Assembly (NCBI RefSeq): GCF_008015755.1
Contig: NZ_SSGF01000010.1
Span: 1-64,000, forward strand
Source: Methylophilus sp.
GTDB taxonomy: Bacteria > Pseudomonadota > Gammaproteobacteria > Burkholderiales > Methylophilaceae
Direction: 5' to 3'
DNA: 64,000 nucleotides
Below the pieces are notes generated by a model. The model was given only the letters and a program-made list of their open reading frames with translations, did not search any database and was not told the DNA's origin. This document shows, piece by piece, positions 1-9,300 of the stretch. Numbering within the stretch: the first letter of the stretch is position 1; every line of letters starts with the position of its first letter. Both the position numbers and the translations under genes were made by a program.

Positions 1-125
1 ATCGTCACTGGCGCTTTAGATCTTCTTCCCATGCATAATCTACCATTTAATTAAAGTTAGTCATTCTGCATAGTAGGTAAAATGCATTCTTAAATCAACT
101 GTTATTTAACAGATAGGAAAAGGCG

Positions 126-144
126 GCTAACGGCGGCCGTTAGC
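126..144 (-). terminator. Hairpin at the end of the esterase gene
   Basis: Two perfect 9-bp arms (126-134 and 136-144, GCTAACGGC and its complement) overlap the esterase stop codon. Read on the minus strand the hairpin is followed only by a short CCTTTTCC stretch, so it is a weak candidate terminator. Positions 1-125 hold no gene that I can support. Confidence 0.35.
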
Positions 145-1047
145 GTTAAAAAACTGCCAGATCACATCATTGGCAATCAGCGCATCAGAGCCAGCACTGC
201 CGCCACGCGGCTTGCTACCCCCAGGCCATGAGTGACCGCCGATCTCCGTGACGCACAGCTGCACTGGCGCCAATCCGCCACGGTGAACTTCGCAATAAGC
301 ACCCGCAACCTCCAATATACGCTCGGCCTGCGGATTAGCCTGATTGAGTTGCACCCACTTTTGTATCGTTGCTGGGACTGCGTTAAAACTCACATCGGCC
401 ATGGATTGCTGGCCTTTACCGCCATTAAACGGCACATGGTCATCGTCTTTGGCATGGATATGCAACACCGCGACCGGCTTGGCAGGCTGGCAGCGCTGGG
501 TATTGTCGGTGCCTGCGACCGAGGCGATGGCGCTGATGGTATCAGAGAGCTCACAAGCCAATCGGTAGCTCATCATGCCACCATTCGACATACCATCGAC
601 AAAAATACGCTTAGCGTCAATATTGGCGCGCTGCTGCATGTCCTGGATGATGGCGCGGATGACGGCCACATCATCACTTTGCTTTTTGACTGCCGGGCCA
701 CAACAATTGCCCGCATTCCAGGTCGCAAACTTGCCGCCCGGCAAGCGGCTGTAGCCGTTCGGGAACACCACGATATAACCGTATTTTTCAGCGGCCGACA
801 CTTGGTGGTAAAAGCGCTCATTGGCCTGCACTTGCATATTACCCAGGCCTCCATGCAGCACCAGCACCATCGGCAAGGCTTGGCTTGATTGTGCCTGCTT
901 GGGGATATGCACCAGATAAGGACGTTTGTCTCCATTCACGGTGACTGAAAATGCATCATCGCCTGCCGCCAATCCGGCCCACACCAGCGCAGGAAAAATC
1001 AGCAAACCCAGCAACACAGGGTAATATAAACGTTTAGGCAAAGTCAT
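127..1047 (-). CDS. Secreted PHB-depolymerase/feruloyl-esterase-like hydrolase
   Basis: Predicted alpha/beta hydrolase of the LpqC/poly(3-hydroxybutyrate) depolymerase-like family, 306 aa, acting outside the cytoplasm on an unknown ester. The N terminus has a hydrophobic signal segment ending near AGLAAG. The HGGLGN segment fits the oxyanion-hole region, DGMSNGGMMSY carries the GxSxG nucleophile serine, and a late GGHSWPGG holds the probable catalytic histidine. An open frame extends 71 codons upstream, but GGAG lies just before the ATG at 1047 and the signal peptide follows it, so that start was chosen. It is divergent from the MocA-like gene. Substrate class cannot be read from sequence. 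Confidence 0.8.
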   Translation of the reverse strand: MTLPKRLYYPVLLGLLIFPALVWAGLAAGDDAFSVTVNGDKRPYLVHIPKQAQSSQALPMVLVLHGGLGNMQVQANERFYHQVSAAEKYGYIVVFPNGYSRLPGGKFATWNAGNCCGPAVKKQSDDVAVIRAIIQDMQQRANIDAKRIFVDGMSNGGMMSYRLACELSDTISAIASVAGTDNTQRCQPAKPVAVLHIHAKDDDHVPFNGGKGQQSMADVSFNAVPATIQKWVQLNQANPQAERILEVAGAYCEVHRGGLAPVQLCVTEIGGHSWPGGSKPRGGSAGSDALIANDVIWQFFNANGRR

Positions 1048-1141
1048 GGCGGCTCCAGATAACCGAATGGCAAGCATACATGAACGCGCCAGTGAAGTGA
1101 GTTGTTGACCACGTGAGTTCAACCGATGCAATAGCAAATAT

Positions 1142-1741
1142 ATGACCCCTACTGACCCCACACAACGACCTGTCGTCGGTTTACTACTGGCAGGGGGCTT
1201 TTCGCGGCGCTTTGGTGCGCAGAATAAACTGCTACAACCACTCGCAGATGGGCAACTCATGGCACTGCGTGCCGCCCAAGCCTTGATTCAAGCCTTGCCG
1301 TACAGCATTGCGGTCATCCGTGGCTATGAGTCGTCGCTCGCTGGCCAGCTCATGTCACTGGGGTTTAAGGTAGTGGCCTGTGAAGAACAGCATCAAGAGA
1401 TGGCGGACAGCCTGAAGCTAGGGGTTGTGACAGCACAAACGCACTTTCCAACGCTATCCGGACTGGTGATTGCGCTGGCAGATATGCCATACATTCAGGC
1501 AGCGACAATTACTCGCGTCGCCCAACAACTGACGCAAGCACGATTGGTACAGCCCATATTTCAGGGCCAGCCTGGGCACCCGGTTGGCTTTGCCAGTGAC
1601 CTGATGCCGGAATTACTGCAGGTTGAAGGAGATCAGGGCGCGCGCGCGGTGTTGCGTGCGCATCAGGCCGAGATGTTAAGATTTGAATGCCAGGATGCAG
1701 GCATCTTGAAGGATATTGACACCCCTGCAGACCTGGTTTAA
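1142..1741 (+). CDS. MocA-like molybdenum cofactor nucleotidyltransferase
   Basis: NTP-transferase-fold protein of 199 aa resembling MocA/MobA enzymes that join CTP or GTP to molybdopterin. The N-terminal LLLAGGFSRRFG is the nucleotide-binding loop, followed by NKLL, a metal-binding LADMP segment, GHPVGF and a C-terminal DIDTPADL, all typical of MocA-like cytidylyltransferases. It converges on the xdhC-like gene (11-bp gap), and the adjacent Mo-hydroxylase genes make a role in producing molybdopterin cytosine dinucleotide for that enzyme likely. Family membership is seen in sequence; nucleotide specificity is inferred. Confidence 0.8.
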   Translation: MTPTDPTQRPVVGLLLAGGFSRRFGAQNKLLQPLADGQLMALRAAQALIQALPYSIAVIRGYESSLAGQLMSLGFKVVACEEQHQEMADSLKLGVVTAQTHFPTLSGLVIALADMPYIQAATITRVAQQLTQARLVQPIFQGQPGHPVGFASDLMPELLQVEGDQGARAVLRAHQAEMLRFECQDAGILKDIDTPADLV

Positions 1742-1752
1742 CACCATACGGA

Positions 1753-2736
1753 TCAAGCCGCAGCCAGATTGGCACTGGCTTGCGCGAGCCCAAGCTGTTG
1801 CAACTGCGACCGCACCTGAATCAATTCAGCCAGAATAGACACCGCAATTTCAGCCGGGGTGCGGCTCCCAATGCGCAAGCCCACCGGGCCATGCAGGCGA
1901 TTGACTTCCTGCTCACTTAAATCAAAGCTACGCAAACGCTGCTTGCGCTTTTCCTGGTTTTTAACCGACCCCAAGGCGCCGATATAAAATGCCTCTGACT
2001 TTAAGGCCTCCAGCAAAGCCATGTCATCCAGCTTGGGGTCATGCGTCACCGCCACAATCGCCGTATGCGGGTCAGGCGTAATGTCCAGCACCACATCGTC
2101 CGGCATACCCGGCAACCAGTCTGCGCCCTCTACATGCCATTCGGCACGCATTTCTTCACGCGGGTCACAAATCATGACATGAAAATCCAGCGCTTGCGCC
2201 ATAGCGGCCAGCACCGAGCCCAATTGGTTGGCGCCAATGATCAGCAAGCGCCATTGCGGGCCAAAGTAGCTGTGAAACCAGTCGTTCTCCAGATACGGTA
2301 AGCCCTCTGGCAACACAGGCTGATGGCGTATCTCACCACTGTGCAAATTGACCGAGCGCTTTAACAAACGGCGCTGTGACAAGCTCTCCAGCATAGGGGC
2401 CAGTTGCGCGGCCTGCGTCAGCGGTTCAGCAAAAATTTTAAGCTGGCCACCACACGGGATGCCAAAACGTTGCGCTTCGTCCTGGTGAATGCCGTATTCA
2501 AGAATAGCCGGCTGCGTGGGTAACTGCTGGTGTTTGGCTTTATCTGCCAGGTCGTCCTCAATACAGCCGCCAGACACCGAGCCAATCAAATGCCCATCTT
2601 CACGCACCACCAGAATGGCGCCCGGCAAACGCGGCGCCGAGCCCCAGGTCTGGATCACGGTAAACAGGTGCGCGCGATAGCCTTGTTGCAGCCAATCACT
2701 GGCGCGTTGCAGCACTTCCCAATCTGTCGATTGCAT
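1753..2736 (-). CDS. XdhC/CoxI-family molybdenum hydroxylase maturation protein
   Basis: A 327-aa XdhC-type protein. This family inserts the (sulfurated) molybdenum cofactor into xanthine-dehydrogenase-type enzymes. The N-terminal XdhC/CoxI domain shows TWGSAPRLPG and GSVSGGCIEDDL; the C-terminal Rossmann-like half has IGANQLGSVLAAMAQAL, followed by the conserved YIGALGS and GLRIGSRTPAEIAVSI segments. It starts 4 bp after the stop codon of the large molybdenum subunit and is the third gene of a minus-strand operon with the iron-sulfur and molybdenum subunits. Confidence 0.88.
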   Translation of the reverse strand: MQSTDWEVLQRASDWLQQGYRAHLFTVIQTWGSAPRLPGAILVVREDGHLIGSVSGGCIEDDLADKAKHQQLPTQPAILEYGIHQDEAQRFGIPCGGQLKIFAEPLTQAAQLAPMLESLSQRRLLKRSVNLHSGEIRHQPVLPEGLPYLENDWFHSYFGPQWRLLIIGANQLGSVLAAMAQALDFHVMICDPREEMRAEWHVEGADWLPGMPDDVVLDITPDPHTAIVAVTHDPKLDDMALLEALKSEAFYIGALGSVKNQEKRKQRLRSFDLSEQEVNRLHGPVGLRIGSRTPAEIAVSILAELIQVRSQLQQLGLAQASANLAAA

Positions 2737-2740
2737 ACGC

Positions 2741-4903
2741 TTACGCCAGTTGCTCGCCTATGGGCAGGCGGCGGATACGTTTACCAGTGGCGGCAAATAT
2801 CGCATTGGCCACCGCAGGCGCCAATGGCGGCACGCCCGGCTCACCGACACCGCCCATTTTCTCGGTGCTGGCGACAATGTGCACCTCGACCTTGGGCATG
2901 TCTTTCATGCGCAACACCTGATAATCGTGAAAATTAGATTGCACCACTTGCCCGTCTTTAAAACTGATTTCACTGCTCAATGCCGCGCCCAGCGCATAGG
3001 CAACCGAAGACTCCATTTGCGCCTTGACGCCATCCGGGTTCACCGCCAGGCCGCAATCAATCGCCACCACCACACGGTGCACTTTCACTTCGCCGTCTTT
3101 CACAGACACCTCAGCCACTTGCGCCACATAACTGCCAAACGACTCATGCACGGCAATCCCGCGGAACACGCCCTTGGGTAATGGTTTGCCCCAGCCGGCT
3201 TTATCAGACGCCAGGTTGAGTGCAGCCAGATGGCGCGGATGGTCTTTGAGTAATTGACGTCTATAGGCCAGCGGATCTTGTTTGCTGGCGTGCGCCAGTT
3301 CATCGATCAGGCTTTCCATGACAAAGCCTGAATGGCTATGGCCCACCGAGCGCCACCACAACACCGGTACATCGCTCTGCACTGAATGCAGTTGCACCTG
3401 ATGGTTGGCGGTGCCTTTCACATAGGGCGAATCTGCCACGCCCTCCACCGAGGTCGCATCGATGCCTTCTTTAATCATAAAAGCTTCAAACGGCGTGCCT
3501 TTGATGATGGATTGCCCGACCAGAGTATGTTGCCAGGCCAATGGCTTGCCCTGTTTGTCCAGCGCAACCGTCGCGCGGTGCACAAACATCGGTCGGTAAA
3601 AACCACCCTTGATATCATCTTCGCGGCTCCACACCGTTTTTACTGGCAGGCCAGCGGCTTTGGCCACCTGCACCGCCTCAGACACAAAATCCGCCCGCGG
3701 ATTAGCGCGACGGCCAAAGCCACCGCCTAAAAACTGGGTATGGATATTCACTTGTTCTGGCTTGAGACCCAAAATTTTAGCAGCCGAAGCCTGGTCCGTG
3801 GTTTGCATTTGCGTCCCGGTCCAGATGTCGCAGCCCTGGTCAGAAATTTTCACCGCGCAGTTGAGCGGCTCCATCGGCGCATGCGACAAATAAGGCAACA
3901 CATACTCTGCCGTCACGGCCTGCTTGGCCTGTTTGCTGGCAGCAACCACATCCCCCGCGTTGGCCGCCTGCAAGCCTGGCTGTTGTGCCAGTGCCTGATA
4001 TTGCTTCAACAAGGCCGCGGAGTCCGGCTTGTCATGCCCGGCCACATCCCACTCTAATTTAAGCGCTTCGCGCCCTTGCTTGGCCGCCCAGTAATGTTCG
4101 GCAATCACCGCCACGCCCGTTGGCACTTTCACCACCTTAATCACGCCCGGTATTTTTAGCGCCGCGCTGTCATCCACAGTTTTCAAGCTGGTGCCAAACA
4201 CCGGCGCACGCGCTACCATGGCCACTTTCAGTCCGTCAAATTGCACATCCTGGCCAAATTTGGCCGTGCCATTGATTTTTTCTGTGCTGTCCAGACGCTT
4301 GGTTGCTTTGCCAATAAATTTCCATTGTTCCGGTTTTTTCAGCGTCACGCTGGTGGGTGTTTCTAGCTGGCTCGCGGTTTCTACCAGTTGGCCATAACGC
4401 AATTGTTGTGTGCCATGAATCACCGCGCCGTTTTCAGTGCGTAACTCCGTCACTGGGACATTCCATTGCTTAGCAGCCGCCTGCATTAACAGCGCACGCG
4501 TCAAAGCACCCGCCTGGCGATAACGATCAAACTCAGACCAGGTGGTCGATGAGCCACCAGTAATCTGGATGCCATACGCGGTGTGGATATAGGCCGGCGC
4601 GGCAGGTGCATGCTCAACCTTGACCTTGCTCCAGTCCGCATCCAGCTCATCCGCAATCAGCATCGGCAAAGTCGTCCATACGCCCTGCCCCATTTCGCTA
4701 TGCGCCAGCATCACCGTAATACTGTCATCAGCGCCTATGCGCAAAAAGGCATTTGGCGCAGGCAAGGGCATCGCCTCTGCCGCATTCGCCACGCCCATAA
4801 AACGCTTGGCCTGCGGAATGCTAAAAGCCACCACCAAGCCACCGGCCACCAGCGCAGTACTTTTAATAAAGCTGCGACGCGAGAGATTAATCATATCGTT
4901 CAT
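2741..4903 (-). CDS. Tat-exported molybdopterin subunit of an IorB-type dehydrogenase
   Basis: Large subunit (720 aa) of a two-subunit xanthine-oxidase-family hydroxylase, closest in layout to isoquinoline 1-oxidoreductase/aldehyde dehydrogenase beta subunits. The N terminus carries a twin-arginine signal (SRRSFIKSTALVAGG), so the complex is probably periplasmic. Seen motifs are FLGGGFGRRANPRADFV for cofactor binding and GGVGEPGVPPLAPAVANA with the likely catalytic glutamate. The start at 4903 has AGGGGAG upstream. It follows the 2Fe-2S subunit by 12 bp. No FAD subunit is nearby, fitting the IorAB type in which electrons pass to a cytochrome. Substrate unknown; aldehydes or N-heterocycles are possible. 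Confidence 0.88.
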   Translation of the reverse strand: MNDMINLSRRSFIKSTALVAGGLVVAFSIPQAKRFMGVANAAEAMPLPAPNAFLRIGADDSITVMLAHSEMGQGVWTTLPMLIADELDADWSKVKVEHAPAAPAYIHTAYGIQITGGSSTTWSEFDRYRQAGALTRALLMQAAAKQWNVPVTELRTENGAVIHGTQQLRYGQLVETASQLETPTSVTLKKPEQWKFIGKATKRLDSTEKINGTAKFGQDVQFDGLKVAMVARAPVFGTSLKTVDDSAALKIPGVIKVVKVPTGVAVIAEHYWAAKQGREALKLEWDVAGHDKPDSAALLKQYQALAQQPGLQAANAGDVVAASKQAKQAVTAEYVLPYLSHAPMEPLNCAVKISDQGCDIWTGTQMQTTDQASAAKILGLKPEQVNIHTQFLGGGFGRRANPRADFVSEAVQVAKAAGLPVKTVWSREDDIKGGFYRPMFVHRATVALDKQGKPLAWQHTLVGQSIIKGTPFEAFMIKEGIDATSVEGVADSPYVKGTANHQVQLHSVQSDVPVLWWRSVGHSHSGFVMESLIDELAHASKQDPLAYRRQLLKDHPRHLAALNLASDKAGWGKPLPKGVFRGIAVHESFGSYVAQVAEVSVKDGEVKVHRVVVAIDCGLAVNPDGVKAQMESSVAYALGAALSSEISFKDGQVVQSNFHDYQVLRMKDMPKVEVHIVASTEKMGGVGEPGVPPLAPAVANAIFAATGKRIRRLPIGEQLA

Positions 4904-4915
4904 GGTTTTCTCCCC

Positions 4916-5371
4916 TTAAGCCAGTTTAGCCGCAGCTTCGTGAATCGCTGTGCGGATACGTTGATAAGTGCCGCAACGACAGATATTGCCGCTCATGGCG
5001 GCATCGATATCGGCATCGCTGGGCTTAGGATTTTGCTTAAGTAATGAGGTGGCAGACATGATCTGACCAGACTGACAATAGCCGCATTGCACCACATCAA
5101 TCTGCTGCCAGGCGGCTTGCACCGCTTGCCCGACTTTGTCGTCCTGCATGGCCTCAATAGTAGTGATTTGTTTACCTACCGCCGCGCTCACCGGCGTCAC
5201 ACATGAGCGGATGGCCTGGCCATCCAGATGCACGGTACAAGCGCCACATTGCGCCATGCCACAGCCAAACTTGGTGCCCGTCATGCCCGCCACATCGCGA
5301 ATCGCCCACAAAATAGGCATATCATCGCTGACATTTAACTCGGTCTCTTTGCCATTGATTGTTAGTTTCAT
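4916..5371 (-). CDS. 2Fe-2S subunit of an IorA-type molybdenum hydroxylase
   Basis: Small iron-sulfur subunit, 151 aa, transferring electrons from the molybdenum subunit. The N-terminal plant-ferredoxin-like cluster site reads [15 protein letters not shown], and the helical C-terminal domain holds CGYCQSGQ and [12 protein letters not shown], the full eight-cysteine pattern for two 2Fe-2S clusters. The frame is open for 38 more codons, but AAGGA sits at the right distance before the ATG at 5371 and family members begin at this MKLTING-like start. It has no signal peptide and presumably crosses with the Tat-exported partner. First gene of the operon with the molybdenum subunit and xdhC. Confidence 0.9.
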   Translation of the reverse strand: MKLTINGKETELNVSDDMPILWAIRDVAGMTGTKFGCGMAQCGACTVHLDGQAIRSCVTPVSAAVGKQITTIEAMQDDKVGQAVQAAWQQIDVVQCGYCQSGQIMSATSLLKQNPKPSDADIDAAMSGNICRCGTYQRIRTAIHEAAAKLA

Positions 5372-5450
5372 GGGGGTTGTTCCTTTTGAAAATTTGTTGA
5401 TGCCAGTCGGCAGAACCAATCTCAAGTTGGTTATCGTGAAAAATATACTA

Positions 5451-5468
5451 ACATACACATCTGTATGT
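5451..5468. promoter_or_regulatory. Perfect inverted repeat ACATACA-N4-TGTATGT
   Basis: The 18-bp sequence has two perfect 7-bp arms (5451-5457 and 5462-5468). It lies in the 278-bp space between the divergent iron-sulfur subunit and dehydrogenase genes, 80 bp before the former's start. Size and symmetry fit a dimeric repressor operator (TetR type, for instance), but no regulator gene is adjacent. Confidence 0.5.
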
Positions 5469-5649
5469 ATGTGTGTTTCATGCACGATAAACAGGAAATT
5501 TAATATTGTTAACGGCTGCGCACCGGTCCGCTATGTCTGCATGAAAGCTACGATTGATGTGGATCATGTACATCCAGTCGACAGCACGGCACAATCAAAA
5601 ACATAGCGTCCACCATCTATGTCTGATGACGATGCTTGAGGAGAATGAA

Positions 5650-6657
5650 ATGAGTAAAACCATTATTTTGCAAGCCGGTGGCGGCTATCACAACGTGACC
5701 ATCGGCACACGCGCAGCCAATGCGCCTAACGCAGGAGAAATCACGGTCAGGCTGTATGCCAATTCCCTTAACTACCACGACTTTGCCGTGGTCAGCGGCA
5801 TGTGGGGGCCGAGTGAGCCACGCATCCCGATGGCCGATGGCGCGGGTGAAGTGGTTGCCGTCGGCGAGGGTGTCACTGAGTTTAATGTCGGCGATGCGGT
5901 GGTCAGTACGTTTTTCCCCACCTGGCAATCTGGCGAACCGCAAGTCGAAGGTTTTGCCACCGTGCCCGGCGATGGCATCGATGGCTATGCACGCGAACTG
6001 GTCACCGCATCAGTGGCGTCATTCACGCGCGCACCCACAGGCTGGAGTCATATTGAGTCCTCTACCCTCACCACTGCCGCACTCACGGCCTGGCGATCGC
6101 TGATGGCAGACGACCATCTCAAACCTGGCGATACCGTGCTGGTGCAAGGCACGGGCGGCGTGTCTATGTTTGCGCTGCAATTTGCCAAACTGGCAGGCGC
6201 TACTGTGATTGCCACTTCGTCCAGCGACGCCAAACTAGAAAAACTGCGCGCCTTGGGTGCAGACCACCTCATCAACTACAAAAGCACGCCGCAATGGGGC
6301 CCGCTGGCGCGAGAAATATCGGGTGGTCGCGGCGTCGACCATATTGTGGAAGTCGGTGGTCCAGCCACCCTGGAGCAATCGATGCTCGCCGCGCGTGTGG
6401 GCGGCCATATCTCGGTGATTGGCATTTTGACTGGCCTGGCGGGCGATTTTCCGCTGGTGACGGCGCTGATCAAACAATTACGCTTACAAGGCGTACTGGT
6501 CGGCAATCGGGCGCAGCAACAAGCCATGATTCAGGCCATTGATGCCAATGGTTTACGCCCTGTGATTGATCAGGTGTTTGCCGTAGAAGACATCGTGCAA
6601 GCATTTCAATACCAGGAAACCAACCAGCACGTTGGCAAAATCTGCCTGCAGATTTAG
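5650..6657 (+). CDS. Zinc-type alcohol dehydrogenase/quinone reductase family protein
   Basis: Medium-chain dehydrogenase/reductase of 335 aa. The N-terminal GroES-like half includes the YANSLNYHDFAVVSG and PMADGAGEVVAVGEGV segments; the Rossmann half has VQGTGGVSMFALQFAKLAGA for NAD(P)H binding and then LGADHLINYK. The catalytic-zinc cysteine normally found in the first domain is absent, suggesting a zinc-independent quinone-reductase-like member. The start was placed at 5650 because GAGGAG precedes it; an upstream in-frame extension lacks a ribosome site. Divergent from the molybdenum hydroxylase operon, so a linked oxidation pathway is possible. Substrate unknown. Confidence 0.82.
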   Translation: MSKTIILQAGGGYHNVTIGTRAANAPNAGEITVRLYANSLNYHDFAVVSGMWGPSEPRIPMADGAGEVVAVGEGVTEFNVGDAVVSTFFPTWQSGEPQVEGFATVPGDGIDGYARELVTASVASFTRAPTGWSHIESSTLTTAALTAWRSLMADDHLKPGDTVLVQGTGGVSMFALQFAKLAGATVIATSSSDAKLEKLRALGADHLINYKSTPQWGPLAREISGGRGVDHIVEVGGPATLEQSMLAARVGGHISVIGILTGLAGDFPLVTALIKQLRLQGVLVGNRAQQQAMIQAIDANGLRPVIDQVFAVEDIVQAFQYQETNQHVGKICLQI

Positions 6658-6740
6658 GCTGATGTGCAGGCGGGCTGACGCAATCGCGACACGCATGGTT
6701 TGCGACGATACCAAAAGGTAATTGTGTTAAGTCTGGTGTG

Positions 6741-8468
6741 TTAAATCTGGGGCAGGCAGGCCAGCGAGGCATACGCCTGATATTGCGTCAGATAAATCTG
6801 GCCATTGAGGTGTTGAGGCAAGGCACTGTGTTGCAGCAGGTCCATCACCGGCCCCTTCACCTCGGACAAATGAAAGCCTATGCCCAGCCGCGACAAGTGG
6901 TGGTTGATCATTTCCAGCACCTCCAGCGCACTGCCGTCTATCTCATTCACAGCCGAACACATCAGCACCAGATGTTTCAGTTGTGGCTGGTCAGCCACTA
7001 CTTCGAGCACCTTTTGTTCCAGGTATCTGGCGTTCGCAAAATACAAGCTTTCATCCACACGCAAGGTCACCACATCGGGGCACACCTGCACCTGATGCCG
7101 CGCAATATTGCGAAAATGCTCGGTGCCGGGAACTTGCCCAACAACCGCAATATGGGGTCGACTGCTGCGATACAGATGCATGGCAATCGACAGCAGGACG
7201 CCAGCACCGAGGCCTGTCTCCACGTTCACCAACAAGGTAATCAGAAAAGTGATGACCAGCGCCATCAGGTCACTGCGATTGCGGCGCCAGGTTACGATAA
7301 ATACCTGGGCATCAAACACACTGAGTACGGCAACCATAATCGTCGCCGCCAGGACAAATCTGGGTAAATCACTCAGCCAGTTTGCTAAACACAGCGTGGC
7401 CAGCAACATGCCGAGCGCAGTCAAAAAACCGGCAGCCGGTGTTTGTGCCCCGGCATCCATATTGACCACCGAACGGGCGACGCCGCCAGCTACTGGTTGG
7501 CCAGCACTCACACTCGCCAGCAGATTGGCGGCACCTAATGCGATTAGTTCCTGATCGGGGTCGATACGCTCGCGACGCTGCATGGCCAAATGCTGGGCCA
7601 CAGAGATGGATTCAACATACCCCACCACCGAAATCAGCAGCGCTGGCATCAGCAATGATTGCCAGAGTGGGCCTTGCCAGGGTGGCAAAGCCAGCGCAGG
7701 CAACCCTGCCGGAATCTCGCCGAGGAGTCGCACGCCAGACATCCAAGACCACTTGGCCTGCGCGGCCAGCGTCGCGACAATCACGACTAGCGCAGGCAGC
7801 AAACGACTCAGGGTATGTGCCCAATCATGACTCAGGCCTAACCACTGGCCAACCGCGGACCCATAACGCCGCCCCGCCAGAAGCAGCAGCAAGGTGAGGC
7901 TGGAGAGCATGACGGTGGGTGGGTGGATTGCAGGCAGATGTACCAAGAGGTTCTGCCATAAGGTGAGCAAATGGTCACCACCCGCTGACAACCCCAGCAA
8001 GATGGGTAACTGGCTGCTGGCAATCAGCAGACTGGTGGCATTAAGAAACCCGGCCATGACCGGATGTGACAGAAAGTTTGCCAGAAAGCCGAGTCGCAAG
8101 AAGCCTGCTAATACCAGCATCAGGCCGGAGAGACAGGCCAGAATCATCGCCGCTTGCATGCCAGCGGCGGCATCTTGGGCCGAATAAGGCGCAATCGCGC
8201 TCGCCGTCATCAATGCCGCCACGGCCACCGGCCCGACGGCTAGCGTGCTGCTGGTGCCGAGCAACGCATAGGCGACCAAAGGTAACATACTGGCGTATAA
8301 GCCGACTTGCGGCGGCAAGCCTGCAAGCATGGCATAAGCCAGCGCCTGTGGCACCAGCATCAGCGCCACAATCACGGCGGCGGTGGCATCGCGCAGTGCT
8401 TGCGGGCGCTGATAGCCAGAAGCCCAGCGCAGGCATGGTAAGTCACGTTGCCAGCGCTGAGGGCTCAT
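6741..8468 (-). CDS. SulP-family anion permease with STAS domain
   Basis: Inner-membrane SLC26/SulP transporter, 575 aa. The N-terminal signature DATAAVIVALMLVPQALAYAMLAGLPP is followed by many hydrophobic segments, then a C-terminal STAS domain (about residues 440-560) with LRVDESLYFANARYLEQ and VNEIDGSALEVLE. Sulfate, bicarbonate and other anions are known family substrates. Its ATG overlaps the stop of the persulfide dioxygenase gene by 4 bp (ATGA), so translation is coupled. The product of the upstream enzyme is sulfite, which makes movement of sulfite or sulfate out of or into the cell the most plausible role; direction is not visible. Confidence 0.88.
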   Translation of the reverse strand: MSPQRWQRDLPCLRWASGYQRPQALRDATAAVIVALMLVPQALAYAMLAGLPPQVGLYASMLPLVAYALLGTSSTLAVGPVAVAALMTASAIAPYSAQDAAAGMQAAMILACLSGLMLVLAGFLRLGFLANFLSHPVMAGFLNATSLLIASSQLPILLGLSAGGDHLLTLWQNLLVHLPAIHPPTVMLSSLTLLLLLAGRRYGSAVGQWLGLSHDWAHTLSRLLPALVVIVATLAAQAKWSWMSGVRLLGEIPAGLPALALPPWQGPLWQSLLMPALLISVVGYVESISVAQHLAMQRRERIDPDQELIALGAANLLASVSAGQPVAGGVARSVVNMDAGAQTPAAGFLTALGMLLATLCLANWLSDLPRFVLAATIMVAVLSVFDAQVFIVTWRRNRSDLMALVITFLITLLVNVETGLGAGVLLSIAMHLYRSSRPHIAVVGQVPGTEHFRNIARHQVQVCPDVVTLRVDESLYFANARYLEQKVLEVVADQPQLKHLVLMCSAVNEIDGSALEVLEMINHHLSRLGIGFHLSEVKGPVMDLLQHSALPQHLNGQIYLTQYQAYASLACLPQI

Positions 8469-9175
8469 GATGACTGCTTGATCCTGTCCGCCTGCTTGCC
8501 ACAGGCCTGGTTGGCGGGCAGCGCGACATCGATCTGCTTGGGATACGCCAGTTTCAAATTCGCCATCAGTTCTATAAACGCTGCGCGGGTGATGTGTCCA
8601 CCAAGACGCGCATTACTCTGTTTTTCATGACCCACGGTCGATACCGTCCGTCCGTGGTAATCATGCCCAGGGTATACCAGCGTGGCATCCGGTAGCGTGA
8701 AAATCTTGTGGTGTATGCTGTCATACAGCTGCCCGGCATCGCCCTGTTGAAAGTCAGTGCGCCCACAGCCATTAATCAGCAAGGCATCTCCGGTAAAGAT
8801 ACGGTCGCCCACCAAATAACTGACACAGCCATTGGTATGGCCTGGGGTGTAGCGCACATCGATCTCCAGCGCGCCGACCTGCAGACGCGTGCCCTCCGTC
8901 ACCAGCAAGTCACCGCACAACGCACCGGCATCCCGATGCACCACACTCTTGCTGCCCAGGCGTTGACGCAAGGCATCTGCGGCGGTCACATGGTCGGCGT
9001 GGACATGGGTTTCCAGCGTATAAATCAGCGTCAGGCCATGCCCCGCCAAAGCGTCAATATAGCGCGCCACATCCACCGCCACCGGGTCGATCAGCACGGC
9101 TTGCCGACTATCTTCACAGCCGAGCAAATAGGTGTAGGTACTACTGTCTGGTTCAAAAAATTGCTCAAAAATCAT
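8465..9175 (-). CDS. ETHE1-type persulfide dioxygenase
   Basis: Metallo-beta-lactamase-fold protein, 236 aa, of the ETHE1/PDO group, which oxidises glutathione persulfide to sulfite with mononuclear iron and O2. Seen: the metal motif THVHADH, TPGHTNGCVSYL, TGDALLINGCGRTDFQQGD (diagnostic for persulfide dioxygenases over glyoxalase II) and YPGHDYHGR. The ATG at 9175 was chosen because GGAGG lies 9 bp before it; an ATG 11 codons upstream lacks such a site. It sits behind a sigma-54 promoter (9210-9224), is translationally coupled to the SulP gene and is divergent from a sigma-54 activator. Confidence 0.9.
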   Translation of the reverse strand: MIFEQFFEPDSSTYTYLLGCEDSRQAVLIDPVAVDVARYIDALAGHGLTLIYTLETHVHADHVTAADALRQRLGSKSVVHRDAGALCGDLLVTEGTRLQVGALEIDVRYTPGHTNGCVSYLVGDRIFTGDALLINGCGRTDFQQGDAGQLYDSIHHKIFTLPDATLVYPGHDYHGRTVSTVGHEKQSNARLGGHITRAAFIELMANLKLAYPKQIDVALPANQACGKQADRIKQSS

Positions 9176-9209
9176 CTGGTCTCGCCTCCATGTCACCCAA
9201 TAGGTCATA

Positions 9210-9224
9210 GCAAAAGCAATGCCA
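9210..9224 (-). promoter_or_regulatory. Sigma-54 (-24/-12) promoter of the persulfide dioxygenase operon
   Basis: On the minus strand the sequence reads TGGCAT-N5-TTGC, with GG and GC separated by exactly 10 bp, as required for RpoN. Transcription would start near 9198, 23 bp before the dioxygenase ATG. A sigma-54 activator gene lies directly divergent. Confidence 0.75.
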
Positions 9225-9300
9225 TTGTTTCAAATAATTTATATATTTATCAAAATCAATGACTTAGCATACCCATTGACTTGCCAGTGTCGAGATTAAA

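Noticed and set aside
232-888. Plus-strand 218-codon open frame opposite the esterase gene
   Set aside because: It is the mirror of a clear esterase with signal peptide and catalytic motifs; its own translation shows no family pattern.
6738-7367. Plus-strand 209-codon open frame opposite the SulP gene
   Set aside because: The composition (rich in His and Gln) is typical of the antisense of a coding gene; the STAS domain on the other strand is convincing.
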